Shown here piece by piece: positions 15,222-23,077 of a stretch of 64,000 nucleotides of DNA. The stretch covers positions 20,276-84,275 of the forward strand of contig NZ_KQ058845.1 in the NCBI RefSeq assembly GCF_000982955.1, in the 5' to 3' direction. The translations under genes were made by a program, and so were the position numbers. The DNA is from Micromonospora sp. HK10 (GTDB lineage: Bacteria; Actinomycetota; Actinomycetes; Mycobacteriales; Micromonosporaceae). Positions within the stretch are counted from its first letter, which is position 1; every line of letters begins with the position of its first letter. The notes under the pieces are model-generated. The model saw nothing but the letters and a program-made list of their open reading frames with translations, ran no database searches and was not told the DNA's origin.

Positions 15222-16937
15222 ATGAATCCGTTCACCACGCAGCAGCCCAGCGGCATGCCCACGCACCGCTACACGTCCTTCGCCGAGCAGTTCCCCTACT
15301 CGCTCCCGGACCGGCAGTGGCCCGCCAAGACCCTCACCAAGGCGCCGCGCTGGTGCGCCGTGGACCTGCGCGACGGCAACCAGGCACTGGTCGACCCGAT
15401 GTCGGTCGAGCGGAAGCGCCGCATGTTCAACCTGCTCGTGCAGATGGGCTTCAAGGAGATCGAGGTAGCCTTCCCGGCCGCCTCGCAGACCGACTTCGAC
15501 TTCGTCCGTACGCTCATCGAGCAGGACCTGATTCCGGACGACGTGACCATCCAGGTCTGTGTGCAGTGCCGGGAGCACCTGATCGAGCGCACGTTCGAGT
15601 CGCTGCGCGGCGCCAAGCGCGCCATCGTGCACTTCTACAACTCGACCTCGGTACTGCAGCGGCGCGTCGTCTTCGGCCTGGACCGGGACGGCATCACCGA
15701 CATCGCCACCAGCGCCGCCCGGATGTGCCAGAAGTACGCCGAGGCGATCACGCCGGACACCGAGATCTTCTACGAGTACTCCCCGGAGTCCTACACGGGC
15801 ACCGAGCTGGACTACGCGCTGGAGATCTGTTCCGCGGTGATCGACGTGATCGACCCCACCCCGGCCCGCCCGCTCATCGTCAACCTGCCGGCCACCGTGG
15901 AGGCGGCCACCCCGAACGTGTACGCCGACACGATCGAATGGATGCTCGGCCGGCTGCCCCGCCGCGACTCCCTGGTGCTCAGCCTGCACCCGCACAACGA
16001 CCGCGGCTGCGCCGTCGCCGCGGCCGAGCTCGGGCTGCTGGCCGGCGCTGACCGGATCGAAGGCTGCCTGTTCGGCAACGGCGAGCGCACCGGGAACGTG
16101 GACCTCGTCACCCTCGGGATGAACCTGTTCTCCCAAGGCGTCGACCCGATGATCGACTTCTCCGACATCGATGCGATCCGGCGCGCTGTGGAGTACTGCA
16201 ACCAGCTTCCGGTGCACCCGCGCCACCCGTACGCGGGGGAGCTGGTCTACACCGCCTTCTCCGGCTCCCACCAGGACGCCATCAACAAGGGCTTCGACGC
16301 GCTGCGCGCCGACGCGGACGCAGCCGGGGTGCCGGTGGACGCCTTCACCTGGGCGGTGCCCTACCTGCCGATCGACCCCAAGGACGTGGGCCGCAGCTAC
16401 GAGGCGGTCATCCGGGTCAACTCACAGTCCGGCAAGGGCGGCGTGGCCTATCTGATGAAGACCGAGCACCAGCTGGACCTGCCGCGCCCGCTGCAGATCG
16501 AGTTCTCCGGCGTGGTGCAGCAGCACACCGACGACGAGGGCGGCGAGGTCAGCCCCGCCGAGCTGTGGGATCTGTTCGCGCAGACCTACCTGGGCGCCGG
16601 TCGGGTCGCGCTGGGCGACTACCAGCTGGCGCCGGTCGAGGCTACGGCCGGCGAGCTGCAGCTGACCGCCGAGATCACGGTGGACGGCGTACCGGGCACG
16701 GTGACCGGCGTCGGGCACGGACCGATCGAGGCGTTCGTCAACGCGCTCACCGGCTCGGTACTGGAGGTCAGCGTCCTGGACTTCGCCGAGCACGCGATGG
16801 GCAGCGGCCAAACGGCCCGCGCGGCGGCGTACGTGCACTGCGCCGTCGGCGGCGGGCGCCGGTGGGGTGTCGGCATGGATTCCAACATCACGACCGCCTC
16901 GCTGAAGGCTGTGCTGAGCGCGGCCAACCGGGCGTGA
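15222..16937 (+). CDS. leuA: 2-isopropylmalate synthase
   Basis: The 571-residue enzyme condenses acetyl-CoA with 2-oxoisovalerate, the first committed step of leucine synthesis. It shows the HMGL/TIM-barrel start 'WCAVDLRDGNQALVDPMS' (catalytic Arg and metal-binding Asp), the 'SLHPHNDRGCAVA' metal-ligand histidines, 'FGNGERTGNVD', and the C-terminal leucine-sensing LeuA dimer region (about 430-571). Length is normal for the long actinobacterial form. ATG 15222 is chosen over an in-frame ATG at 15171 because TGGAG precedes it. Expression is probably set by the leucine attenuator at 15081-15148. Confidence 0.95.
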   Translation: MNPFTTQQPSGMPTHRYTSFAEQFPYSLPDRQWPAKTLTKAPRWCAVDLRDGNQALVDPMSVERKRRMFNLLVQMGFKEIEVAFPAASQTDFDFVRTLIEQDLIPDDVTIQVCVQCREHLIERTFESLRGAKRAIVHFYNSTSVLQRRVVFGLDRDGITDIATSAARMCQKYAEAITPDTEIFYEYSPESYTGTELDYALEICSAVIDVIDPTPARPLIVNLPATVEAATPNVYADTIEWMLGRLPRRDSLVLSLHPHNDRGCAVAAAELGLLAGADRIEGCLFGNGERTGNVDLVTLGMNLFSQGVDPMIDFSDIDAIRRAVEYCNQLPVHPRHPYAGELVYTAFSGSHQDAINKGFDALRADADAAGVPVDAFTWAVPYLPIDPKDVGRSYEAVIRVNSQSGKGGVAYLMKTEHQLDLPRPLQIEFSGVVQQHTDDEGGEVSPAELWDLFAQTYLGAGRVALGDYQLAPVEATAGELQLTAEITVDGVPGTVTGVGHGPIEAFVNALTGSVLEVSVLDFAEHAMGSGQTARAAAYVHCAVGGGRRWGVGMDSNITTASLKAVLSAANRA

Positions 16938-16949
16938 AGGGCGGCCGGC

Positions 16950-18137
16950 CTACCACTGCACGGGCATCCGCTCGGGACCCCGGGTGATCAGGCCGGCCTT
17001 CCACTCCACCTGCTCGGGCGGCAGTGCCGGCCGCAGGCCCGGCAGCCGCCGCAGCAGCGTCTCGTAGGCGATCGTCAGCTCGGCCCGCGCCAGCGCCGCA
17101 CCGATGCAGTGGTGCGGGCCGAGCCCGAACGCCAGGTGCGGGATCTCCGGCCGGGTGATGTCGAACCGGTCGGGCTCGGGCAGCAGCTCCTCGTCGCGAT
17201 GCGCCGAATACTTCAGCGTGATGACGGTGGAGCCCGCCGGCACGGTCACGCCGCCCAGCTCCACGTCGCGCACCGCCACCCGCTCCAGGCCGGCCTGCGA
17301 GATGCGGACGTAGCGCAGGATCTCCTCCACGGCCTGCGGGATCAGCTCGGGACGCGTCCGCATCAGCTCACGCTGGTCGGGGTGGGCGTCGAGGGTGAAC
17401 AGCGAGTTGGCCAGCAGCGACGCCGTGGTCTCGTAGCCGCCGATCAGGATGATGTAGACGTTGTGTGCGAGCTCGGCCTCGGAAAGGCGGTCCCCCTCGT
17501 CCCGGGCCGCGATCAGGTCGCTGAGCAGGTCGTCGCCGGGCTCTCGGCGACGCCGCTCGATCTCCGCGCCGAGGTAGTCGAGCATGTCGCGGCTGGCCTG
17601 CCGCATCTCGTCCCGGCTATGCGCGGTGATCGACATCAGGACGTCCATCCAGCCCTGCAGCTGCCGGTGGTCCTCGGCCGGGACGCCGAGCATCTCGGAC
17701 ACCGAGAGGGCCGGCAGCGGTGCGGCGAACGCACTCACGAAATCGACCGGCGGCCCGGCGGCCACCATGTCGTCGACCAGCTGCTCAGCTATCTCCCGCA
17801 GCCGCGGCCGGAGCCGGTTCACCGCCCGCGGCGTGAAGGCGCGGTTGACCAGCCCGCGAATCCGGGTGTGGTCGGGGGGATCCATGCTCAGCATGATGTG
17901 CGGGCTCATCGGCGCCGGCCGCAGGGTCGCCACGCCGGGCCGGGTGGCCGCCGCGCGGCTGAACGCCCTGTCCAGGAACACCTGGCGCACGTCGCGGTAC
18001 CGGCTCACGACGTACGCCTCGCCGCCGGATGCGAGCGGCATCCGCGCGACCGGGCAGGTGCGGCGCAGCTCGGCGTGCAGAGGCTCGTCGTCGCGTTCGG
18101 GCGGAGAGGGGAACGGGAACGTGCCGGGCTGCGGCAT
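16950..18137 (-). CDS. Cytochrome P450
   Basis: A 395-residue soluble bacterial P450. The heme loop FGLGPHHCIGAALAR places the axial thiolate at Cys344. The K-helix ExxR is E272-x2-R275 and the I-helix oxygen-binding motif is 'GGYETT' (233-238). The fold length and the 'SMDPPDHTRIRGLVNRAF' block match CYP families for secondary metabolism. ATG 18137 is preferred because GGAAGGAG lies 6 bases before it; the ATG two codons earlier has no spacing. No ferredoxin gene is adjacent. It is convergent with leuA. It may belong to the amino-acid cluster read to the right, but that is only proximity. Confidence 0.9.
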   Translation of the reverse strand: MPQPGTFPFPSPPERDDEPLHAELRRTCPVARMPLASGGEAYVVSRYRDVRQVFLDRAFSRAAATRPGVATLRPAPMSPHIMLSMDPPDHTRIRGLVNRAFTPRAVNRLRPRLREIAEQLVDDMVAAGPPVDFVSAFAAPLPALSVSEMLGVPAEDHRQLQGWMDVLMSITAHSRDEMRQASRDMLDYLGAEIERRRREPGDDLLSDLIAARDEGDRLSEAELAHNVYIILIGGYETTASLLANSLFTLDAHPDQRELMRTRPELIPQAVEEILRYVRISQAGLERVAVRDVELGGVTVPAGSTVITLKYSAHRDEELLPEPDRFDITRPEIPHLAFGLGPHHCIGAALARAELTIAYETLLRRLPGLRPALPPEQVEWKAGLITRGPERMPVQW

Positions 18138-18213
18138 GCGCATCTCCTTCCGTGCGTGAGTCGCAAAGCTGACTCGGCAGTACTCAGTAGACTGACCGAC
18201 TTTCGCCGGCCGG

Positions 18214-19290
18214 CTACGCCGGGCTGGGGTCGTCCGCTGCCCGGCGGGGCTCCGGCGTGGCACCGGATGGCGCAACGGTGTCCGGAAGCAACCCCAGCAG
18301 GGCGGCTTTCACGCCGGCCTGGAAGCGGCTTTCCACGCCGAGATCCTGCATCACGAGCGCGATGTGCCGGCGGCAGGTGCGGGTCGCCATGCCGAGCCGA
18401 CGGGCGATCACCTCGTCCTTGAGGCCGAGCGCCATCAGCCGCAGGACGTCGAGACGGACGTCGTTCATCTCGGGCGTCACATCGGTGTCGCTGTCGAACG
18501 GGACCGAGGTGAGCCACGCCTTATCGAACTGGGCCGCCAGGAAGCAGACGCAAGCCGGCACCGAGATGCGGAGACCTCCCGGCAGGCGATTGCCTTCGTC
18601 GTCGTAGCGAGAGACGAAGGCCACCGAGCGATCGAAGATCACCATGCGCTCGACCGGGTCGTCGGTGGTGCGGACGACACCGCCGGCGTCCTGGATCCGG
18701 CTCACGTAGGCGCGGGTCGCGAGGCTGGTTCGCGCGGTGTGCTGATAGATGACGCGCATCCCGACGCCACGCTCCAGCGCCGCCAGGTCACGTGGCAGCG
18801 CATCGGCGAGGGTGGACGCTCCTCGCCCGCCACCCGGCTGCGCACTGAGCACCTCGCGGACGCACCGCCGTGACGACGCGGCGATCTCGTTCACCGTCTC
18901 GTCCGTGTTGGTGAGTTCGCGAAAACCGGCCCCCGCCGCGGTGGTGTCGCGCCGGAGTTGGTCGTAGATCGGGCGGAGCGCCTTCAACTCGTCACGGATC
19001 CGCTGGACGACCATCTGGCGTTCGAGGATCTCGCGTTCCAGCGGACCGTTGAGCGCCATGTCGGCGACGTCGGGATCGACCGGTTCCCGGATCTCGTCCT
19101 CGCCCCGCGTCAGCAGACCGAGCGACTCCATTCGGCCGGCGAGGTCGCCGGCCTCGGCTTCGGTGATCTGAAGCACAGAAGCCACGGTCGCGGCCTCGAA
19201 CGAGCCGCTGTCCAGGCAGCACCGGTACGCAGCGAGCAGGGAGTCGTCGGGGCGCTCCGACTCCTCGTCTTTCCCCGTGATCAGCTTCAA
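18214..19290 (-). CDS. LuxR-type transcriptional regulator with TrmB-like N-terminus
   Basis: The protein (about 358 residues) has an N-terminal winged-helix-like region, a middle 'MRVIYQHTAR' to 'RMVIFDRSVAFVS' domain of the phospholipase-D-like type seen in TrmB/LuxR hybrids, and a C-terminal LuxR HTH ('VLRLMALGLKDEVIARRLGMATRTCRRHIA'). Such regulators often sit in secondary-metabolite clusters. TTG 19290 is favoured as start because AGGAG lies 8 bases upstream; ATG 19311 is the alternative, with no ribosome binding site. It is divergent from the biosynthetic operon starting at 19612 and is its most likely controller. An inverted repeat sits in its own leader. Confidence 0.75.
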   Translation of the reverse strand: MKLITGKDEESERPDDSLLAAYRCCLDSGSFEAATVASVLQITEAEAGDLAGRMESLGLLTRGEDEIREPVDPDVADMALNGPLEREILERQMVVQRIRDELKALRPIYDQLRRDTTAAGAGFRELTNTDETVNEIAASSRRCVREVLSAQPGGGRGASTLADALPRDLAALERGVGMRVIYQHTARTSLATRAYVSRIQDAGGVVRTTDDPVERMVIFDRSVAFVSRYDDEGNRLPGGLRISVPACVCFLAAQFDKAWLTSVPFDSDTDVTPEMNDVRLDVLRLMALGLKDEVIARRLGMATRTCRRHIALVMQDLGVESRFQAGVKAALLGLLPDTVAPSGATPEPRRAADDPSPA

Positions 19291-19368
19291 CGTGACTTCT
19301 CCTATTGGCATGGCCGGATGAGGCCAGCGGGCGGGGGTTGAGTACGAGGTCCGCCCGTGCGACCGTTC

Positions 19369-19386
19369 TGTCGTCGACCGACGACA
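19369..19386. promoter_or_regulatory. Inverted repeat upstream of the LuxR-type regulator
   Basis: TGTCGTCG-AC-CGACGACA is a perfect 8-bp inverted repeat with a 2-base centre, 58-80 bases before the regulator's start. It is a plausible autoregulatory operator. Confidence 0.35.
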
Positions 19387-19597
19387 CGGTTTACGGGGGG
19401 AGTGAGCCACATTGATCACGTGTCATTCATTGTATCGGCGTCTTGACGTGGCGAACGGGGCCGGCGCCGACTCCTGGCCGACTGCATTCGCGCGGCGGGG
19501 GGACACGGGATGGGATTGACCTCCGGTTAAGCTGGCGCCTGCTCCCACTTTCTGGGAAGCGCCGTCGGGACGGCCTGGCGGTTCGCCGGTGCCCACG

Positions 19598-19603
19598 TAT
19601 ATT
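19598..19603 (+). promoter_or_regulatory. -10 box for the 19612 operon
   Basis: TATATT ends 8 bases before the GTG start at 19612, which implies a leaderless transcript. No strong -35 is present, suggesting activator dependence. Confidence 0.45.
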
Positions 19604-19611
19604 TACGTCCC

Positions 19612-20070
19612 GTGACTTCAACGGAATCCAGCAATCCCACAGCCGACTCGCAGGAAGCCGGCATTCGCACGGTTATCGTGCTCAATCGCAAATTGGATGT
19701 CGGACGCCTCCTCAACGTGGCGGGGCATCTGGCCGTCGGTCTAGCGGCCGGAGCGCCTGATCATGGGCTCTTCGACCTGCAGACATACCGCGACGCCGAC
19801 GGCGACACGCATCCTGACATCAGCGCCCATCCGGTGATCATCCTGAAGGCCGACAACTCCAACCGGATTGCCCGGCTGCGTGTCGAGCTGAGCGAAGCCG
19901 GTGTCCGCAGCGTCGACTTCGTCAACACCATGGCCGACGGCGGCACGGCCCGGCAGCTGCTCGATACGGCAGCCACCGCGGCGGCCGACCTGGAGTATTA
20001 CGGAATCGCCTTCATCGGCGAACGCGCGATTCTGGACCCGCTGACGAAGAGGTTCAGCTTGTTCAAGTAG
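19612..20070 (+). CDS. DUF2000 family protein
   Basis: The 152-residue protein has 'TVIVLNRKLDVGRLLNVAGHL' near the N-terminus and 'HPVIILKADNSNRIARLR' in the middle, the layout of DUF2000 proteins, which share the peptidyl-tRNA hydrolase II fold. Their biochemical role is unknown. It starts with GTG directly after a -10 box (leaderless). It is the first gene of a plus-strand run in which the later genes overlap by a few bases, so it probably belongs to the same pathway. Confidence 0.75.
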   Translation: MTSTESSNPTADSQEAGIRTVIVLNRKLDVGRLLNVAGHLAVGLAAGAPDHGLFDLQTYRDADGDTHPDISAHPVIILKADNSNRIARLRVELSEAGVRSVDFVNTMADGGTARQLLDTAATAAADLEYYGIAFIGERAILDPLTKRFSLFK

Positions 20071-20106
20071 GCACGCCCTCCGGTGGCGTGTGATATGGGG
20101 GGGACA

Positions 20107-20766
20107 ATGTATTACCGCCTGTTCCAGAACCAGGACAAGGTAAGCCGCGAGTTGATCCGGAGCTTCGCCGACCTGCCTCCGGACAACTACCTGCAGGGCA
20201 CGGACAGATTCCGATTCCGCGCCTTCGGCCAGGCCGAGGTCAAGGGCGACGAGGTCAACTGGGCCGAGAGCACCTCGTTCTTTCAGGAGACGGAAATCAA
20301 CGGCTATGCGGGCGGCATGACGCGCAGCTTCGCGCCGCTTCCGCAGCCGGCCCAGCAATTCGCCGAGGAGTTGGTGCGCGACCCGCGGATACGCCGCGTA
20401 CTGCGCCAGGAGGAATTCTTTATCGGCTGCCACCAGATCCGGATCGTCGCGGACGACTCGTTCAACGGATATCCGGCGCCCGAGGGCTTCCACCACGACG
20501 GTTTCGATTACGTGGCGGTCACCAGCATCGCTCACGACAACGTGAGTGGTGGCGTCTCGCTCGTCTCGGTCGCGGACTCGGCCGAGGACGACGAAATCAT
20601 CCTGGACCGGGCCCTCCCGCCGGGTGAGACCGTGCTCATCGACGATCGCCTGGTGCGCCACTACGTCAGTCCGGTCACGCCGAAGGCGCCCGGCACCGCG
20701 ACCCGCGACGTCATCGTGATCACCTTTGCGGTGAGCGAGCCTTACACGCGGGAGAACGCGGCCTGA
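20107..20766 (+). CDS. 2-oxoglutarate/Fe(II) dioxygenase, free amino-acid hydroxylase type
   Basis: This 219-residue protein resembles the PF10014 family, whose studied members hydroxylate free L-isoleucine, leucine, methionine or similar amino acids. The iron ligands are H129-x-D131 in 'GFHHDGFDY' and distal H185 in 'VRHYVSPV'. The leading half contains the family's 'RFRAFGQ' strand. ATG 20107 is preferred over ATG 20083 because a run of Gs ending GGGA lies just before it. Its stop overlaps the next start (TGATG). Sitting with aminotransferases and an AzlCD exporter, it probably hydroxylates a branched-chain or related amino acid. Confidence 0.8.
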   Translation: MYYRLFQNQDKVSRELIRSFADLPPDNYLQGTDRFRFRAFGQAEVKGDEVNWAESTSFFQETEINGYAGGMTRSFAPLPQPAQQFAEELVRDPRIRRVLRQEEFFIGCHQIRIVADDSFNGYPAPEGFHHDGFDYVAVTSIAHDNVSGGVSLVSVADSAEDDEIILDRALPPGETVLIDDRLVRHYVSPVTPKAPGTATRDVIVITFAVSEPYTRENAA

Positions 20767-21836
20767 TGATCGAGGTCTACTCCATTCAGCAGTGGTTGTT
20801 CGACACCGCACACGGGCGGTACGACATCGACCTCGCCGAGAGCGGGGTTCAGTTCCAGCGCGTGGCCGACATCACGATCGACCCCAGCTGGGAACTGGAC
20901 TACAGCCCGGACCGCGGTGAGGCGGCCACCCGTGAGGCGATTGCGTCGCTCTACGGCCGCACCTCGGCCGATGGCGTGGTCGTCTCGCACGGCGCTCAAG
21001 AAGCGTTGTATCTGCTCTACCGATCCCTCCTGCGACCTGGCGACCACGTCGTGACGACTACACCGGGCTGGCAGCAGGCGTGGGAGGTGCCGGCCGCGAT
21101 CGGCTGCCAGGTCAGCAAGTTCACCTGGCGCCCCGGTACGCCGTTCGACGTCGATGCGCTGATCGCCGCGACCACGCCGGCGACCACCATGATCACCCTG
21201 AACAGCCCGAACAACCCGGGCGGCAGGCTGATCGATCCGCAGGCGTGGCGCCGGCTGACCGACTTCGCTCGCAGCCGCGGGATCTGGCTGGTCAACGACG
21301 AGGAGTACCTGCTCGACTTCGGCGCCTCGGTGGCGCAGCAATACGAGCGGGGCATCTCGGTCTCCAGTCTGTCCAAGGTGTATGGCCTGCCCTCCCTGCG
21401 CTTCGGCTGGGTCGTCTGCACGCCGGAGGTCGCCGAGCAGATCGTGAACTACAAGCGGTACACGACGGTGTCGAACTCGCTGCTCTGCGAGCGAATCGGC
21501 ACTCGGGTGCTGACCGATCGGCAGCGGCACATCGATCGCTACCAGCGGCTCGTCGACGCCGGCCGGGGAATCCTCGACAGCTTCGCCCGGGACCACGCCG
21601 AGCAGCTCGAGCTGGTAGAACCGCAGGGCACCCCGTTCGCCTGGTGCCACCTGCGCGCCGGGCGGTCCGACGAGGTCGTCGAGCGGCTTCTGGCCGAGGA
21701 ACGGACACTGGTGATGCCCGCCGAGGTCTTCGGCGCCACCGCCGGCCTACGTATCAGCTTTGCACGGCCACCGGCGCTCCTCGAGGAGGGGCTGGCCCGG
21801 GTCGGACGGCAGGTGAAGAAGCTGGCCACCCCGTGA
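20766..21836 (+). CDS. PLP-dependent aminotransferase, class I/II
   Basis: The 356-residue enzyme has 'SHGAQEALYLLYRSLLRPGD', the 'NSPNNPGG' cofactor loop (146-153), an Asp in the 'WLVNDEEYLLDF' strand, and the PLP lysine K204 in 'SLSKVYGLPSLRFGW'. It is expected to interconvert an amino acid and its 2-oxo acid. Its start overlaps the hydroxylase stop by one base and its stop overlaps the azlC start, so translation is coupled. It is slightly short for the family (usually about 380-400). It probably acts on the hydroxylated amino acid or its precursor. Confidence 0.85.
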   Translation: MIEVYSIQQWLFDTAHGRYDIDLAESGVQFQRVADITIDPSWELDYSPDRGEAATREAIASLYGRTSADGVVVSHGAQEALYLLYRSLLRPGDHVVTTTPGWQQAWEVPAAIGCQVSKFTWRPGTPFDVDALIAATTPATTMITLNSPNNPGGRLIDPQAWRRLTDFARSRGIWLVNDEEYLLDFGASVAQQYERGISVSSLSKVYGLPSLRFGWVVCTPEVAEQIVNYKRYTTVSNSLLCERIGTRVLTDRQRHIDRYQRLVDAGRGILDSFARDHAEQLELVEPQGTPFAWCHLRAGRSDEVVERLLAEERTLVMPAEVFGATAGLRISFARPPALLEEGLARVGRQVKKLATP

Positions 21837-22609
21837 TCACCACGTCTTCGACCGCCCTGCGTACGGCCCTGCGCGAGACGTTCCCGGTCGCGATGGGGTA
21901 CATCCCGCTCGGCATGGCGTACGGCGTGTTGCTCGTCCAGACCGGACTGCCGTGGTGGCTCGCCCCGCTGTCGGGTGTTGTGATCTTCGCCGGGGCGATG
22001 CAGTTCCTGTCGGTCGGGCTGCTCGCCGCGCACACGCCGCTGCCGGCCATCGCGTTCGCGACCTTCGCGGTCAACTTCCGGCACGTGTTCTACGGGTTGT
22101 CGTTTCCCTATCAGCGACTGGAAAGCCGGTGGCGGCGCGCCTACGGCGTCTTCGCCCTGACCGACGAGACCTACTCGCTGCTGGCCGGGCGGCCCGCGGA
22201 GGAGTTGCCGGGCGACCGGATCCACCTGATCCAGCTGCTCAGCCAGGGATACTGGGTGGCCGGTGGCACGGTCGGCGCAATCGCCTCGGTGGCGCTGCCG
22301 CGCGGCATCGACGGCATCGACTTCGCGCTCACGGCACTGTTCGTGGTGCTCGCGCTCGGGCACTGCGCCCGGCCCGCGAACCTGGTCCCGGTGCTCAACG
22401 GCGTGGCCGCCAGCGCGGTGGGCCTGCTGGTCGGCCGCGGGCAGTTCCTTTCGGTGGCGATGGGTGTCTTCCTCGTCCTCACTATTGCCAGGTTCCTGCT
22501 CCGTCGTAAGGAGGTGACCGATGACGACGACGTATCTGCTCGCCGCGGTGGCGGTGATCGCGATAGTGACCTTCGCCCTGCGGGCGGCGCCGTTTCTGGC
22601 GCTGCGTAG
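21833..22609 (+). CDS. azlC: AzlC family branched-chain amino-acid exporter, large subunit
   Basis: The 258-residue membrane protein has the AzlC pattern: 'FPVAMGYIPLGMAYGVLL' near the start, 'GAMQFLSVGLLAA' and 'NFRHVFYGLSF', plus several further helices. AzlC works with AzlD to export branched-chain amino acids and analogues. GTG 21833 overlaps the preceding stop (GTGA). The C-terminal 30 residues are charged, overlap azlD by 89 bases and look less conserved. In this context it probably exports the pathway product or protects the cell from it. Confidence 0.88.
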   Translation: MITTSSTALRTALRETFPVAMGYIPLGMAYGVLLVQTGLPWWLAPLSGVVIFAGAMQFLSVGLLAAHTPLPAIAFATFAVNFRHVFYGLSFPYQRLESRWRRAYGVFALTDETYSLLAGRPAEELPGDRIHLIQLLSQGYWVAGGTVGAIASVALPRGIDGIDFALTALFVVLALGHCARPANLVPVLNGVAASAVGLLVGRGQFLSVAMGVFLVLTIARFLLRRKEVTDDDDVSARRGGGDRDSDLRPAGGAVSGAA

Positions 22610-22844
22610 GGTCGCCGCCGCGCCGATCGTGCGGTACCTCGGCGTCGCCATGCCGCCCGGCATCATGATCATTCTGGTCGTCTACTCCGTCTCGTCCGTC
22701 TCGTTCACCACGCGCCCGTACGGGCTGCCCACTCTGATCGCCATCGCCGCGACCGCGAGCGCGCACCTGTGGCGCCGCAACGCCCTGCTGAGCATCGTCG
22801 CCGGCACCGGCGTCTACATCGCGATGCTGCACCTGTTCCGCTGA
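22521..22844 (+). CDS. azlD: AzlD family exporter, small subunit
   Basis: The 107-residue protein has four hydrophobic segments with 'LRAAPFLALRR' after the first and 'YLGVAMPPGIMIILVVYS' in the middle, as in AzlD. It pairs with AzlC in the membrane. An AAGGAGG ribosome binding site lies inside the end of azlC, 6 bases before this ATG. A GC-rich hairpin follows the gene. Confidence 0.88.
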   Translation: MTTTYLLAAVAVIAIVTFALRAAPFLALRRVAAAPIVRYLGVAMPPGIMIILVVYSVSSVSFTTRPYGLPTLIAIAATASAHLWRRNALLSIVAGTGVYIAMLHLFR

Positions 22845-22880
22845 TCCGCCGGGCCTGAGCCCACCGTCTCCACCTGCCGC

Positions 22881-22901
22881 GGACCGGGAGAACCCCGGTC
22901 C
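22881..22901 (+). terminator. GC-rich hairpin after azlD
   Basis: An 8-bp perfect stem (GGACCGGG with CCCGGTCC, 5-base loop) sits 36 bases after azlD. It may terminate or attenuate transcription before the small ORF and the amidohydrolase. Confidence 0.4.
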
Positions 22902-22966
22902 GTCGGTGGCGGCTGCCCGAAACCCGCGAACCACTTTGCGCCGACCGTCGAAAGGAAGTGAATGGC

Positions 22967-23077
22967 GTGCCGCTCGAACCGCTGCGCCGGTACCGCCCCG
23001 CTCAGCCCTGGGAAGTCAGCGACCCGCGGCGCGCCGCATACCGGGTCCCTCCGCCCGACAACGGTGGGCCACGATGA
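22967..23077 (+). CDS. Candidate 36-residue protein, coupled to the M20 amidohydrolase
   Basis: GTG 22967 follows AAAGGAAG with an 8-base spacer, and the frame runs 36 codons to TGA 23075-23077, which overlaps the amidohydrolase ATG as ATGA. The product is rich in Arg and Pro (start VPLEPLRRYRPAQPW) with one Trp and no Cys. The ribosome binding site and exact coupling argue that it is translated. It could be a genuine small protein, a peptide substrate, or a leader that sets translation of the amidohydrolase. I recognise no family. Confidence 0.5.
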   Translation: MPLEPLRRYRPAQPWEVSDPRRAAYRVPPPDNGGPR

